Assembly (NCBI GenBank): GCA_003427395.1
Contig: BFEA01000132.1
Coordinates: 1,091,416-1,132,407 of the forward strand
Direction of reading: 5' to 3'
DNA from: Chara braunii
Lineage: Eukaryota; Streptophyta; Charophyceae; Charales; Characeae
Length of the DNA: 40,992 nt
How positions within the stretch are numbered: the first letter of the stretch is position 1; each line of letters begins with the position of its first letter. The translations under genes and the position numbers were made by a program. Below, piece after piece: positions 30,390 through 39,854 of the stretch. The notes beneath the pieces are model-generated. The model had not been told where the DNA came from. It worked only from the letters and a program-made list of their open reading frames with translations, and made no database searches.

Positions 30390-30915
30390 AAGGCGCCTAC
30401 TAACCCTTCTAACCCTTTGACTCACATGGGAGAGGATGGTTCTTCTTCAGCCCATCGTCCGGAACACCTTGAACCTGTCTTATGTACTGTCTCTCTGGAC
30501 GACTCTCTTGACGAGCTTGGTAACGAGTTGCTAGCACTACGAAGCTCGTGGGCTAAGAAATCTAAGTCTAAGGGTGACCTACTACTCGCGGATGTAGAGC
30601 TTGCACGTACACGCGTAGGTGCACTGTTGGACTCAGGATCCACACGATCCTACATATCCGAGAAAGCAATCCACAAGTTGCATCTCGGAATGAAGGTAAA
30701 GAATATGTCACGACCAGTCACGCCTGTCCTAACTGACAAAAGCACGATCACTGTCTCCCAATATGTTGATTGTGTGAAGTGTCGATTCTGTTACCAGAGA
30801 AGGAAAAATGATTCTACACGAGGTATCCTTCTTGGTCGAAAAGAATTTACCCTTTGACTTGATTCTGGGAATGGACAGGCATGAGGAAGCCAACCCAGAT
30901 ATCAAGTTCAAATAA
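30390..30915 (+). pseudogene. Retropepsin-type protease domain, frameshifted
   Basis: The catalytic motif Leu-Leu-Asp-Ser-Gly-Ser-Thr has its Asp codon at 30,630-30,632. The frame then fails near 30,790, and the second conserved part (Leu-Ile-Leu-Gly-Met-Asp, about 30,859-30,876) is found one frame over. A TAA at 30,913-30,915 follows. The domain would process Gag-Pol but is split as it stands. It lies between the zinc knuckle and the reverse transcriptase, as expected for Ty3/gypsy. Confidence 0.8.
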
Positions 30916-32303
30916 AAGATTGTGCAGTTGCGTGATGCACACTCTGAATTGAAACCAATCAAATTGTTTCATAAGTTTGGCTCTGACTCTAATCTATCTT
31001 TCTGTTGTATGAGTTATCCAACATTTCGATCAATGGTTTCAAAGAAAAGGTTGGAACAGGAAGTGATGATGGTCTTAGTGAAGAAAGCATGTGAGTCTTC
31101 TACTTCCTATCCGTATTCGATTGAAAAACTCTTAGATGAATATAAAGAATTATTCACTGAATCAACAGGAATAACTGCACGTGCTATAAAGCACACCATT
31201 GAAGTTATTCTTGACAGTAAGATTCCCAAGGGCCCTATCTACAGAATGTCTGCTAGGGAAAACAACTGCAGGACTTAACAAAAAAAAGGACGGATTCGCC
31301 CTAGCTCTTTCCTTATGGTGCTCTTGTCTTATTCGTGCCCAAAAAGGAAGGTGAGTTGCGTCTTTGTATTGATTATAGAGGGATGAATGTCGTCACTGTT
31401 AAGAATGTCGAACCTCTTCCACCAATTGACGACTTACTTGACTAGTTACAGGGATGCAGGTACTTTAGCAAGATCGACTTGAAATCTGGGTACCACCAGA
31501 TCGAGGTGGAACCCTCCGATCAGCATAAGACCGCTTTCCGGACCAGGTATGGCCACTACGAGTTCGTGGTAATGCCCTTCGGATTAACAAATGCCCCTGC
31601 CACTTTTCAAAGGTCAATGAATGACTTGTTTCATCAATGGTTGGATAAGTTTGTCATTGTCTATCTCGATGATATTCTAGTATACAGTAAGAGACTAGAA
31701 GATCATGAGAAACACCTTCGTCTGGTCCTAAGGAAGTTGCGTGAGGGCAACTTCAAGATCAATCCCAAGAAGTCTGAGTTTGCTAAGTCTGAGGTGTTAT
31801 ACCTAGGACACATAGTGAACGAAGAAGGTCTAAGGCCGGAAGAGAAAATGATTTCAGCAATTAGAGATTGGCCACAACCTAAGTCTATATCTGAATTGCG
31901 ATCTTTCCTTGGTTTAGCCAGTTACTACAGGAAGTTTGTTAGGAACTTCTCACTGATTGCTGCACCAATGCGAAGATTGTTGAAGAAAGAAACTATTTGG
32001 TTGTGGGATAAGGATTGTGAGACTTCCTTTTGGAAATTGGAGTATGCATTGACTCACTATCCCATCCTTAAGATTGTTGACCCGTCCTTACCTTTCATTG
32101 TCACCACTTACGCAAGTCAGTATGGGATTGACGCTGTTCTCCCGCAGGATGACGGCAAGGGCTACAGGCCCATAGAGTTTATGTCTGCACGACGGCCGTC
32201 GGAAAAGGTTGCCAACTCCACCTATGAAAGGAAGTTGTATGCCTTAGTCTATGCACTAAACACGTGGAAGCACTATTTAGTAGGGAGGCACTTTACTGTG
32301 TGA
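30916..32303 (+). pseudogene. Reverse transcriptase and RNase H, broken
   Basis: The N-terminal part of RT lies in one frame to a TAA at 31,276. After a shift, the RT core starts near 31,315 (Val-Leu-Phe-Val-Pro-Lys-Lys), is cut by a TAG at 31,443-31,445 and then stays open from 31,446 to the TGA at 32,301. The polymerase active site Tyr-Leu-Asp-Asp is intact at 31,662-31,673. RNase H follows from about 32,085. Its first catalytic Asp, normally in a Thr-Asp-Ala-Ser motif, is Tyr (codon TAC, 32,109-32,111), while the later Glu in Tyr-Glu-Arg-Lys is kept. The C-terminal part of RNase H beyond 32,303 continues with shifts (about 32,310-32,430). RT would copy element RNA to DNA and RNase H would remove the RNA strand. 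Confidence 0.92.
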
Positions 32304-32403
32304 AGTGGATAAAGAGAACCTAGGCTCTCTGATAAGCTGGTACGATGGTCTGCGTTTATTGATACCTTCGATTTTGAATTGAAAACGATCAAAGGTAAGT
32401 CTA

Positions 32404-33513
32404 ATGTGGTTTGTAGATGCATTGTCCAGACGGAGTGATTTCTTTGGTGCAATTGTCTCTTACTTGGATGTTGGGAATGACCTGAAAGACCAGATACGCC
32501 AAGGATATGCTACTGATCCTATCTGGAAACCAATCATGGATATCCTTGTACGAGATCCGTCCCAACTACCCAACTATAGACTGACTGATGGATTGTTGTT
32601 CTTGATTGACCAAACCGAACAAAGATTGTGTATTCCTCATAAGGAAGAAATTAAGAGTCTGTTGATTGGGGAATGTCACGATTCTGAGGGTCATTTTGGT
32701 TTCAAGAAAACATATGCTGAAGTCAGAGAACGTTTCGAATGGAAGGGACTGAAAGAAGATGTACTAACATATTTTTGTGCTTGTTAAGTGTGTAAGAGAA
32801 ACAAGTCGTCGCATGAGAACCCCCTTGGACTTCTCAAGCCATTACCTATGCCAAGCGAACCAGGTGAGTCTATCTTAATTGACTTCATGAGTTTGGTTAA
32901 AAGTCGCAACGGTAATAGTCAAGTGATGGTAATTGTAGACCGTTTCTCTAAATACGCTATGTTTGTTTCCTTACCAGCAGAAGCGCGTACTGAACTTGTC
33001 ATTCAGAAATTTCAGATGCGATGGGTCACTGAGTATGGGTTCCCGAAAACCATTGTGTCTGATCGAGATGTCAGGTTCACTAGTCTGTCATGGCAAAAGT
33101 TGATGGAAGCTTATGGCACGTGGCTGACCATGTCGTCAGGGAGACATCCCGAAACGAATGGCCAGACTGAACAGATGAACCGTCTATGCCAGCAGCTTTT
33201 GCGCATGTATGTTAGACTCGATCAAATTGATTGGGATGAGAACTTACCCAAAATTGCGAGTGCATATAACAACAGTGTCCACACTTCCACTGGACGAACC
33301 CCGAATGCACTTCACAAAGGGTGGAAACCTAGACGTCCCATTGATGTACTAAACCGGGACCAGTTTCTGAGGTTGCCGCCAGGGACCCGAGAATATGCAA
33401 TATTGTTTCAGGAGGACTTTCATAAAGTTAAAGATAATCTAAAGAAAGCTCAACTACAGATGATTGAACAAGCCAACAAGCACCGTCGACCGTCTACATT
33501 TAAAGAGAGGTGA
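32404..33513 (+). pseudogene. Integrase (zinc-binding and catalytic domains) with internal stop
   Basis: The N-terminal domain has the His pair in His-Asp-Ser-Glu-Gly-His (from 32,677). Between the two Cys of the zinc site (32,782-32,784 and 32,791-32,793) a TAA at 32,785-32,787 interrupts the frame, which then continues unchanged. The catalytic triad is complete: Asp at 32,881-32,883, Asp at 33,061-33,063, and Glu at 33,169-33,171 after a Thr-Asn-Gly-Gln-Thr run. The domain ends by frameshift near 33,513. Its upstream end overlaps the degraded link to RNase H (Asp-Ala-Leu-Ser-Arg-Arg near 32,415). Confidence 0.9.
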
Positions 33514-33877
33514 TTTGGTTTGGGTACAATCTAAAGAGTTTTCACTAGAGAAAGATGTGTCCCATAAATTGCTTCCTGTCTATTTTGGACCCTGGGAAGT
33601 TCTCAAAGTAATTGGAGATGCAGAGGGACCGTCTTATCACATTGATATTCCCCCTCATCTCAAAACATATCCTGTCTTTCACGCGTTCAAACTGTTACCC
33701 TATGTAGAAGGAAATGAGTTCCCACACAGACCTTCTATGATCCTGCCAGACATGGACGGCGGATACGAGGTAGACAAAATCATAGAGCATGGGTACTTTT
33801 CTACAGGTGGGCGTGGACGACCCCAGAAGCAGTTCAAGGTACGTTTTAAATCTCAGGCACCATCTGAGGACAGATGA
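33514..33877 (+). pseudogene. Integrase C-terminus with GPF motif and chromodomain
   Basis: It continues the integrase in another frame. The motif Tyr-Phe-Gly-Pro-Trp-Glu-Val corresponds to the GPY/F module. The following Gly-Gly-Tyr-Glu-Val-Asp-Lys-Ile-Ile (about 33,760) and Gln-Phe-Lys-Val-Arg-Phe-Lys (about 33,832) fit the start and core strand of a chromodomain, as in chromoviruses. The expected Trp-rich end is missing before the TGA at 33,875, so the chromodomain is short or truncated. In chromoviruses this domain directs insertion into heterochromatin. Confidence 0.8.
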
Positions 33878-33969
33878 TTTAGTAAACAGGAACTACTTGG
33901 AACTGCTCCTGATATTGTCGCTGCTTATGAATGAGGGTTAAAGTCTTAAATATTTCTGCGGTGGAACTC

Positions 33970-33988
33970 GAAAATGGGCCGGCAGGAA
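33970..33988 (+). promoter_or_regulatory. Probable polypurine tract region
   Basis: GAAAATGGGCCGGCAGGAA lies immediately before the 3' LTR, where the plus-strand primer should be. It is only moderately purine-rich, so the exact tract is uncertain. Confidence 0.5.
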
Positions 33989-34979
33989 TGCAGTAAGCCT
34001 GTTCAGAAGTAGCCTGGGGCCCAGAACTCAGCCCCAGGCAACGCAGACCTGAGTCAGTCTGGGCTGGGCTGTGTGACCAATTCACGCCCAGGCCTGAGTC
34101 TGTCGCGAATGGCTGTGTGACCGAACGCTACACACAGGAAATTCAAAGGTCAAAGTCAACTGTAGAGTCAAAGGTACCGCACCCAGGCCCTTGGTTGGAT
34201 ACACTCACTTGTTGTGCGCAGGAACCCAGACAGCATCCAGACCGGAGGGAATTCGGTTTCAGAACAATCTGGGCCCTCGTTTGCATTGAGATCTGGACGG
34301 TTGAGGGATGCAGCATTCGGGGTCCAGACCCGGCGTCAAACCTACATAAGCGCTGACTTCCTGGCTTTGACATTCATTCTGTCTTGCGTCAATGCTGACT
34401 TCACGCGTTGACGCTGCGACGCTGGTGGACGCTGGCTTTTGTGTTGGCATTTGTGAGATTGCGGCGACGCGCTGCTGGCTGGGCATGGTGGCTGGCTGGC
34501 TACTGTCTTCAAGGCATGCTGACGTGGCAGCTGCCCCGCGTTGTTGCTGACGTGGCTGCTGCCACGTGTTATATTGCTGGGACTACGTGACCGGCACAGC
34601 TGTTCTGTTTCATCGTCACTTCAGGAGGAGATCAGGACTGTGGAGAGGTTGTGGATACGTACCTGTTTGTCTTCATGTCGACATTGCTCCAGCGCTGATG
34701 AGGGACTGATTAGACATGCCACGTGGCTCATTGTAGCAGGACTTCAAATATGTGTTCAGACTAGTTGAGGTGGCGATCGAGGAGGGAGCCCGAAGCAGGA
34801 GCGGGCATTGTACATTATTCCTTCTCCTTTGTCTAATCTCCCTCCTCTCTCCTTCATCTGTGTACGATTATCTCATCTCATTCTTTCTGGACACGATTTT
34901 GATTATTGATAATCATCAGCAGCTCGATATTCTGGACTTGTATTGTTGACGAGTGTCTTCACGATCTGGGTTCATTGCA
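33989..34979 (+). repeat. 3' LTR of the chromovirus
   Basis: Runs from TGCAGTAAGC to ATTGCA. About 991 bp, collinear with 26,444-27,456. It carries two exact TGACGTGG motifs (34,520 and 34,548). The second corresponds to a TGATGTGG in the 5' LTR. Confidence 0.9.
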
Positions 34980-35481
34980 CCCCGAACTCACTGAAATTTA
35001 AAACATGCACTTGTGGCTCTGAGATTTGGTGCCTTTTGCACTGTCTTACCACCACCCTACCGTTTTGCCACATTGTTCAATGTCGCTTGAAAACTGAATT
35101 CATCCAATGCACGACACCTTTTGGTTAGATTCATCTGACTTCATCATGTCTGACGTGCTGCGACTGGTCTGCATCTCAGCTTATGGCAGCTGCACTAGCT
35201 GTCCTATCTGCGGGGCTGAACACATGGTTTTGTGATTGGCTTCCTCTGCTGGTGATTATTTAACATCAAAGGTTTGTTGTCCATACAGGTTGATTTGATA
35301 ATGTGCTGTCTCATGGTTATGGACACTGATAATGTGTTTCTGTTGCCGCGAGTGGAGGTTTGTACAGATTCGGAGATTCCCAACATGTGAACAAGTGGTG
35401 GCCTGTTGATTAACTCATGTAGTCTTTTGACTCCAATGCAGTTATGTGGATATGGTTTCATGAATTTTTTTCCGTGCACAG
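34980..35481. other. Intergenic right of the chromovirus
   Basis: No recognised gene. An antisense frame at 35,204-35,557 has basic, unfamiliar composition and is not supported. Confidence 0.45.
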
Positions 35482-35541
35482 GGATATCAGGCTTAACTCT
35501 TTTTCTGGAGTAGTTCCAGAGGACATGCTGAACATGACCTG
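35482..35541 (+). CDS. Possible leucine-rich-repeat exon
   Basis: A 60-bp segment with a good acceptor (T-rich tract then CACAG, ending 35,481) and a consensus donor GTGAGT at 35,542. Read in phase 2 it gives Leu-Asn-Ser-Phe-Ser-Gly-Val-Val-Pro-Glu then Leu-Asn-Met-Thr, which fits the plant-type repeat L-x-x-N-x-x-S-G-x-I-P followed by L-x-N-x-T. Phase 2 on both sides suits the small LRR exons of receptor-like kinases. No neighbouring LRR exon was found within about 1 kb, so it is either isolated, a remnant, or chance. Confidence 0.3.
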
Positions 35542-36164
35542 GTGAGTGCCCTTTCAACGAGCTTCATTTGGATGTCACTCTGCACAGTGAACCTATTTTC
35601 CCTCATGGAGGTGTGTAGCAGAGCTGCTTGTGCTATGTTCCTGCCCAATTCACAAGGCAAGGCCTGGCTTACAGTGCAATGTTTTGCTACTTGAGAAGAA
35701 TTGGATAGACTAGGAAAGCAGAAGAATGGAGGAGCGAAGAAGAAGAGGCTCCTCTTGAAATCATCATCTCTCTTACATAATCTTCTCCTTCTTTTGTAAA
35801 TACAATAATAATTGAATGAATGAAGAAGAATCAATGTCCTGGTAAAGCCCCATTACTGCCAGCAGTCAAAGATGCATTCCTTAGGCCTCTCAGTCTCTAC
35901 TATCCTTATGGTTACATATCTAGTTATGGTTGCCAGTCCATGTCAACCACAGATGTCCAATGGACTGTGCACTGCTATCATGCCTCTCACATCTCATTCT
36001 GGCTAGCCACACTCCTCGATATATGTGCAGCCACTAGATGCAGTGCCAACCAAGGGAATGGAAATGGTCTATCATGGCCAGAAGTAAGTCTCTTTTGTTG
36101 GCTCCCTCTTTCTTCCTCCTCCTCAACCTTGACTCATGTCCTCCACCTACCTACCTTCATAACG
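35542..36164. other. Intergenic, nothing recognised
   Basis: A/T-rich patch with TAAATACAATAATAATT near 35,800 and no supported gene. A plus-strand frame at 35,820-36,167 has Ser/Leu-rich, unfamiliar composition. Confidence 0.4.
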
Positions 36165-36383
36165 TAGCTTGAGGTTCTTCTTGCCCTACGTCCATAGCCT
36201 AGCACCTGCAGAGGGTCTTGGATTCTACGTGGATGCTGCTGCCTGCGAACGATCTTATGGATGTCGCGTGTTGACGAGTAAGTCCTTGCTGCAACTGTGC
36301 TGGTGTGGGCTGAATGTCACGAAACCTAGCTTGAGGTTGTTCTTGCTCTACCTCCATAGCCTAGCACTTGCAGAGGGTCTTTG
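36165..36383 (+). repeat. Direct repeat, two copies 163 bp apart
   Basis: The segment starting AGCTTGAGGTT at 36,165-36,220 recurs at 36,328-36,383 with a few changes. The DNA between them (36,214-36,320) is itself repeated at 37,547-37,641. Confidence 0.85.
36214..36320 (+). repeat. Dispersed repeat, first copy (second at 37,547-37,641)
   Basis: Both copies contain GATGTCGCGTGTTGACGAGT followed by AAGTCCTTGCTG and GGGCTGAATGTCA. The second copy lacks about 10 bases near its start. Its right end runs into the tRNA-like segment at 37,648. Confidence 0.85.
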
Positions 36384-36977
36384 TTGCATACCGTAACATG
36401 CAGACCAGAACAAGAACCGACCTTTCAATACAAAGTATAAGATAGCACAGCGGAAGACTTAGATACTAGTGATCCGAACAATCAATGTTGTAATGCAGCC
36501 CTGAACATACATCATCATCATTGTTACATGGTGTGAATGGGTCTGGCGCTTCACACAGGAAGACTGCACCAGCCCATACCATACACAGACGAAGAGGAAG
36601 GGGATAGATGAAGAGGAGGGGGAAGATGGGAATGTCGTCAACACCAAGTCTTCGGCACAAGCCCAAATAGTCCCTCATCGAAATGTCTGAATCCCAAATG
36701 TCAAGTCTGGATCCAATGTCGTCAAGTCTCAAGTCACAACTCTGTCTCTCTCTGTCGTAGTCTGAGAAGTCAGGTGGCGAGAGGGTGAGAAGAGATGGTG
36801 GACTCAGAAGAGGAAGAAGAAGAACTCTCTCTCTCTCTGTGTCCAGTACTAACCTGTGAAGTTGGCGCCTTGATGCAGGTACCACGAAGATGGAGCTGGA
36901 GCGATGGCGCCACAGGTAAGTATCACTGGCCTCCGCCAGTATCTCTCCCACTCTACGATCTACCACCTACCAGCGCC
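36384..36977. other. Intergenic with an antisense open frame
   Basis: A 166-residue minus-strand frame (36,466-36,966) begins Met-Val-Asp-Arg-Arg and is Arg/Asp/Ser/Leu-rich. It resembles no family, and the region has CT-rich simple sequence at 36,820-36,842. It is treated as unsupported. Confidence 0.35.
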
Positions 36978-37062
36978 CAGCGCTGAAGACTACAACTACA
37001 GCTATGGCGCCCAGCGCCGAAGACTACAGCTAGCGCTAATACTACCTAGCGCTGAAGACTAC
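36978..37062 (+). repeat. Three 34-35-bp spaced copies of an AGCGCTGAAGACTAC unit
   Basis: CAGCGCTGAAGACTAC at 36,978, CAGCGCCGAAGACTAC at 37,012 and TAGCGCTGAAGACTAC at 37,047, with a weaker CTGAAGACTAC near 37,095. A degenerate minisatellite. Confidence 0.8.
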
Positions 37063-37335
37063 TGCAGCGCTCCTCCTGAGTGCTGCGGCCGAAATCCTGA
37101 AGACTACTCGTGCCTACCTGACACTACCTGCCTGTGAAGTGCCTGGGAAGGTCCTATGTACTACCGGGGTGCCTCCTGACTGCTGGCGAGCAGTCCAGGA
37201 GGCTGCTCTTGCCAATGCCGATCGGAGGCAGGGGCTGCCGCTGCAGCTCCTGCTCAAACTCGAGGAACAGGCTATTCTTGGCCTGTTATGCATCCCTGTT
37301 TGCGTGCCTGAGTCTTAGGGGCAGGTCGAAACAAT

Positions 37336-37525
37336 GAGGGCTTGAAAATGGCCCTCCGTTTCAGGCTGAAAACTCTGGGTCTGAAAAGACCCAGAAATAG
37401 GCTGAAACGGGGTAGGGCCTGCAGGCCCTCGTTTTTCAGCTTTCAGGCTGAAACGACCGGGGCCTGTAAGCCCTAAGTTTTAGGCTTTTAGGCTGAATGT
37501 CCGGGACGGGCCCTGCAGGGCCCGT
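37336..37525. repeat. Cluster of perfect short hairpins
   Basis: Four perfect inverted repeats in 190 bp: GAGGGC...GCCCTC (37,336-37,356), GGGTCTGAAAAGACCC (37,377-37,392), GGGCCTGCAGGCCC (37,415-37,428) and the 20-bp palindrome ACGGGCCCTGCAGGGCCCGT (37,506-37,525). A GGCTGAA word separates them (37,364, 37,400, 37,446, 37,491). Confidence 0.9.
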
Positions 37526-37647
37526 GTTGCTACGCAGTATGCCACAGTCTTGGATTCTGCTTCCTGTGAACGATCTCATGGATGTCGCGTGTTGACGAGT
37601 AAGTCCTTGCTGTAACTGTGCTGGGGTGGGCTGAATGTCATGACCAG

Positions 37648-37689
37648 TAAGGCATCCGGCTGTTATTGCCGAGGTCACCGGTTCGATTC
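37648..37689 (+). ncRNA. tRNA-like 3' half (possible SINE head)
   Basis: GGTTCGATTC (37,680-37,689) is an excellent pol III B-box / T-loop. The 30 bases before it resemble an anticodon arm (CCGGC and GCCG around a seven-base loop) and variable loop. There is no acceptor stem, the A-box region is cut short and the loop lacks the invariant T33, so this is not an intact tRNA gene. It could be a tRNA pseudogene or the promoter end of a SINE. Confidence 0.35.
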
Positions 37690-38653
37690 TGTTTGGCTGT
37701 GGAACGATCAGGGCTACAATGGCGAACTTACCAACAATAGGTGTACTCCCTTCTACTACTACCGCATAGCCGGAGGCGGTTTTCCTTACGCTTAGCTGCT
37801 TTTGCTTCAACCCAGAGCTCTGCCTCACTCTCCCTCAGCAGCATGACTGCAAGTTGACTGTTCAGACTGCTGTCTTCTTTACTCCTTTTTTAAGCTTTTT
37901 TGAGAATACAGAGTGCCTTGTAGAGGGAGTATGCATGTGTTTGAAAAGGGGGGAAAGGAGCTATACATGGGTCTTAAAGGAGGTTGAAAGGGGTTTTGAC
38001 TTCCAAGGCGTATGTTTTGGTTCGATTTTTTGTTTTCTTTTTTATTTCCGAATTTGTAAGGAATGCTGAAGTGACCCTCAGCCAAAAGTTGGTTGCATTG
38101 CAATTGTGGACGACCTTTTTCTTAATTTTTTATTTTTTTTTTGCGGGGAAGTGGTGGGGGTTGCACCGAAGTTGCGACCGGTTTGCTGAACATAATGCCC
38201 GGGGCATATAAATGAATATGATCCCCGCCAGGCGCTGGGCGTTATATTCGTGTACAACACCCAGGCATTTTTTTGTGCACCAAATGCCATGGTCTTGACT
38301 CTCAGCCACCTGTTCCTCATCTAGCTGGATTTCAGTGTGACTACCAAAGGATATAGTTTTCCTTCCTCACCAAGGAAACCAATCTACGTTTTTGACATGA
38401 ATATGTAACGAGTTCCTTTCTCATCTGACATCCATGGCCCAATTATGATGCTTATCAGGGTTGCAACCCTCAAGGTACACAATATGTTCAAGAGACGTGG
38501 ACTCTGAATACCTGTTATAACAGAAGTTCAATAAACAATCATGACATATCATCTTGAATAATATCAATAATAATGATCTAGAATTACCTGGGGCCGGTCG
38601 CCTGCGGATTTATCTCTATGGTGTCGCCCTTTTAATAGCCATTTCGTTGAAAT
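37690..38653. other. Intergenic, T-rich in places, nothing recognised
   Basis: Contains T tracts near 38,130-38,140 and a GGGGCATATAAATGAATATGA segment near 38,204 that is TATA-like, but no gene is seen downstream. Confidence 0.4.
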
Positions 38654-39470
38654 TGTAATGAGCTGCAAAAATCGCAGACTGAGAAACCTGCTGTTTTTCG
38701 AGTATTCCGGCTTGTTTGAGTAACTTGCTGAGATTCCCCTATCCTGCTGAGATTTCTAAGTTTGTCTGGGTGCATGATTGCTAAGTTTTTGGGTGTTTGC
38801 CTGCCTGCATGATCGCATGGGTGTGTGTGTGTGTGTGTGATCCGCTGGGGTACTTTTGTGTGCTGAGGAGTCTACGGGCCTGGTACTTACCTGTGGCCAT
38901 GTTGCTGTGCAGGTGCAGCGGGTTACATTAGACTAGGGTAGATCCACGTAGGCTGAAAAGGCAAAAAGGTTGTACGTTTACAGGCCGAGGTAGATTTTAG
39001 AAGTCCGGTAAGCTTAGATGCCACGGGTACCGGTCCAGTGTCTGAGTCTAGAGCCTGCTGGGGGGAAATATCAGTGCAATGCATCGCAGGTTTTAGCGGG
39101 CTGTAAACTAAGTAGTTAGGCCCGCTGTTTGCTTCGTTGTTTTGCCCATCTGCCCCTTCACCACTTTTCTGTCTAGGTGCATAGCCCATAGGCTGCCTGT
39201 TTTGGTCTGTCCTAGTGGTACGTCGGTAATAGGCTGTAGAGTGGGGGTTGAGGGAAGAAAAGTGTTGAGGATGATGGGCAACGGGTTCTTTTCTTCATCT
39301 TCTTTTCATGAAGTGCGGCTAGAGGTCGTGCTCTAGGCTACTGCGCTTTTTCTGTCTGCGCAGCCATCTTCACCAGAGTTGGTGCTGGTGGCCATAGCTG
39401 AGGCCGGCCAACTACTTGAGACTCAGCGCTGGGATTCCAGGGCAGGCGCTGCAAAGTGCTTCCTCATTTG
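38654..39470 (+). repeat. Diverged LTR related to the 7,582 element
   Basis: It starts TGTAATGAGC and then follows the order of blocks seen at 7,582 onward: CGCAGACTGAGAA, a TG-rich stretch, CTGGTACTTACCTGTGGCC (38,880) and a TCTAGAGCCTG word (39,049). Similarity fades after about 39,100, with a weak return at 39,360. It is an older or different subfamily. Its right end is unclear and may reach the next LTR at 39,855. Confidence 0.6.
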
Positions 39471-39854
39471 ATGGTCTGTTGGGGTTTGACATGGCTTCCT
39501 TCGAAGCTCTCCATGCAAGTGCTCTTTGAAGTGGCAGCCATCTCTTCTTTATCGAGTTGGAGTCCTCCTTCATCCTGGGAGCTGCGCTCCCTGCTGTGTG
39601 GACACGTCTGTAGAGGACTTCTTGTGGGCTGAAGACGATTCCGTTGGATGCAGAAGGGTTGAGTGGTGTTGGCAGGCTTGATAGGTTGGGGCGCTATCTG
39701 CACCGTAGCCGGAGCTTGGTGGCGAGGGAGGAGGAAGAAGACTCCCAGTTACTCAATGAAACTTGTAGATATTCGGTTTCTGCGTGTTGACAACGTGGTT
39801 GGGAACTTGGGATTCTTCAAAAAACTGTGCGTTGATTGGCTGGAAGGGGCGGGC
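39471..39854. other. Spacer between two related LTRs
   Basis: It could be the eroded remainder of the diverged LTR or short internal DNA. A plus-strand frame over 39,663-40,001 runs across the LTR boundary and is not supported as a gene. Confidence 0.35.

Larger units (their letters stand above)
26444..34979 (+). mobile_element. Near-complete Ty3/gypsy chromovirus, about 8.5 kb
   Basis: It has two LTRs of about 1 kb, a primer-binding site, a leader, then gag, protease, reverse transcriptase, RNase H, integrase and chromodomain in the order that defines Ty3/gypsy. The bases just outside are ACCCC (26,439-26,443) and ACCCC (34,979-34,983, sharing the final A of the LTR), which fits a 4-5-bp target duplication and a single insertion event. 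Multiple stops and frameshifts in gag and pol, and differences between the LTRs, show that it is old and inactive. The family uses the same TGGTATCGGAGC primer site as the element at 7,582 but has unrelated LTRs. Confidence 0.92.

Noticed and set aside
37648-37689. Functional tRNA gene
   Set aside because: The acceptor stem and D arm are missing, and the anticodon loop lacks the invariant T33.
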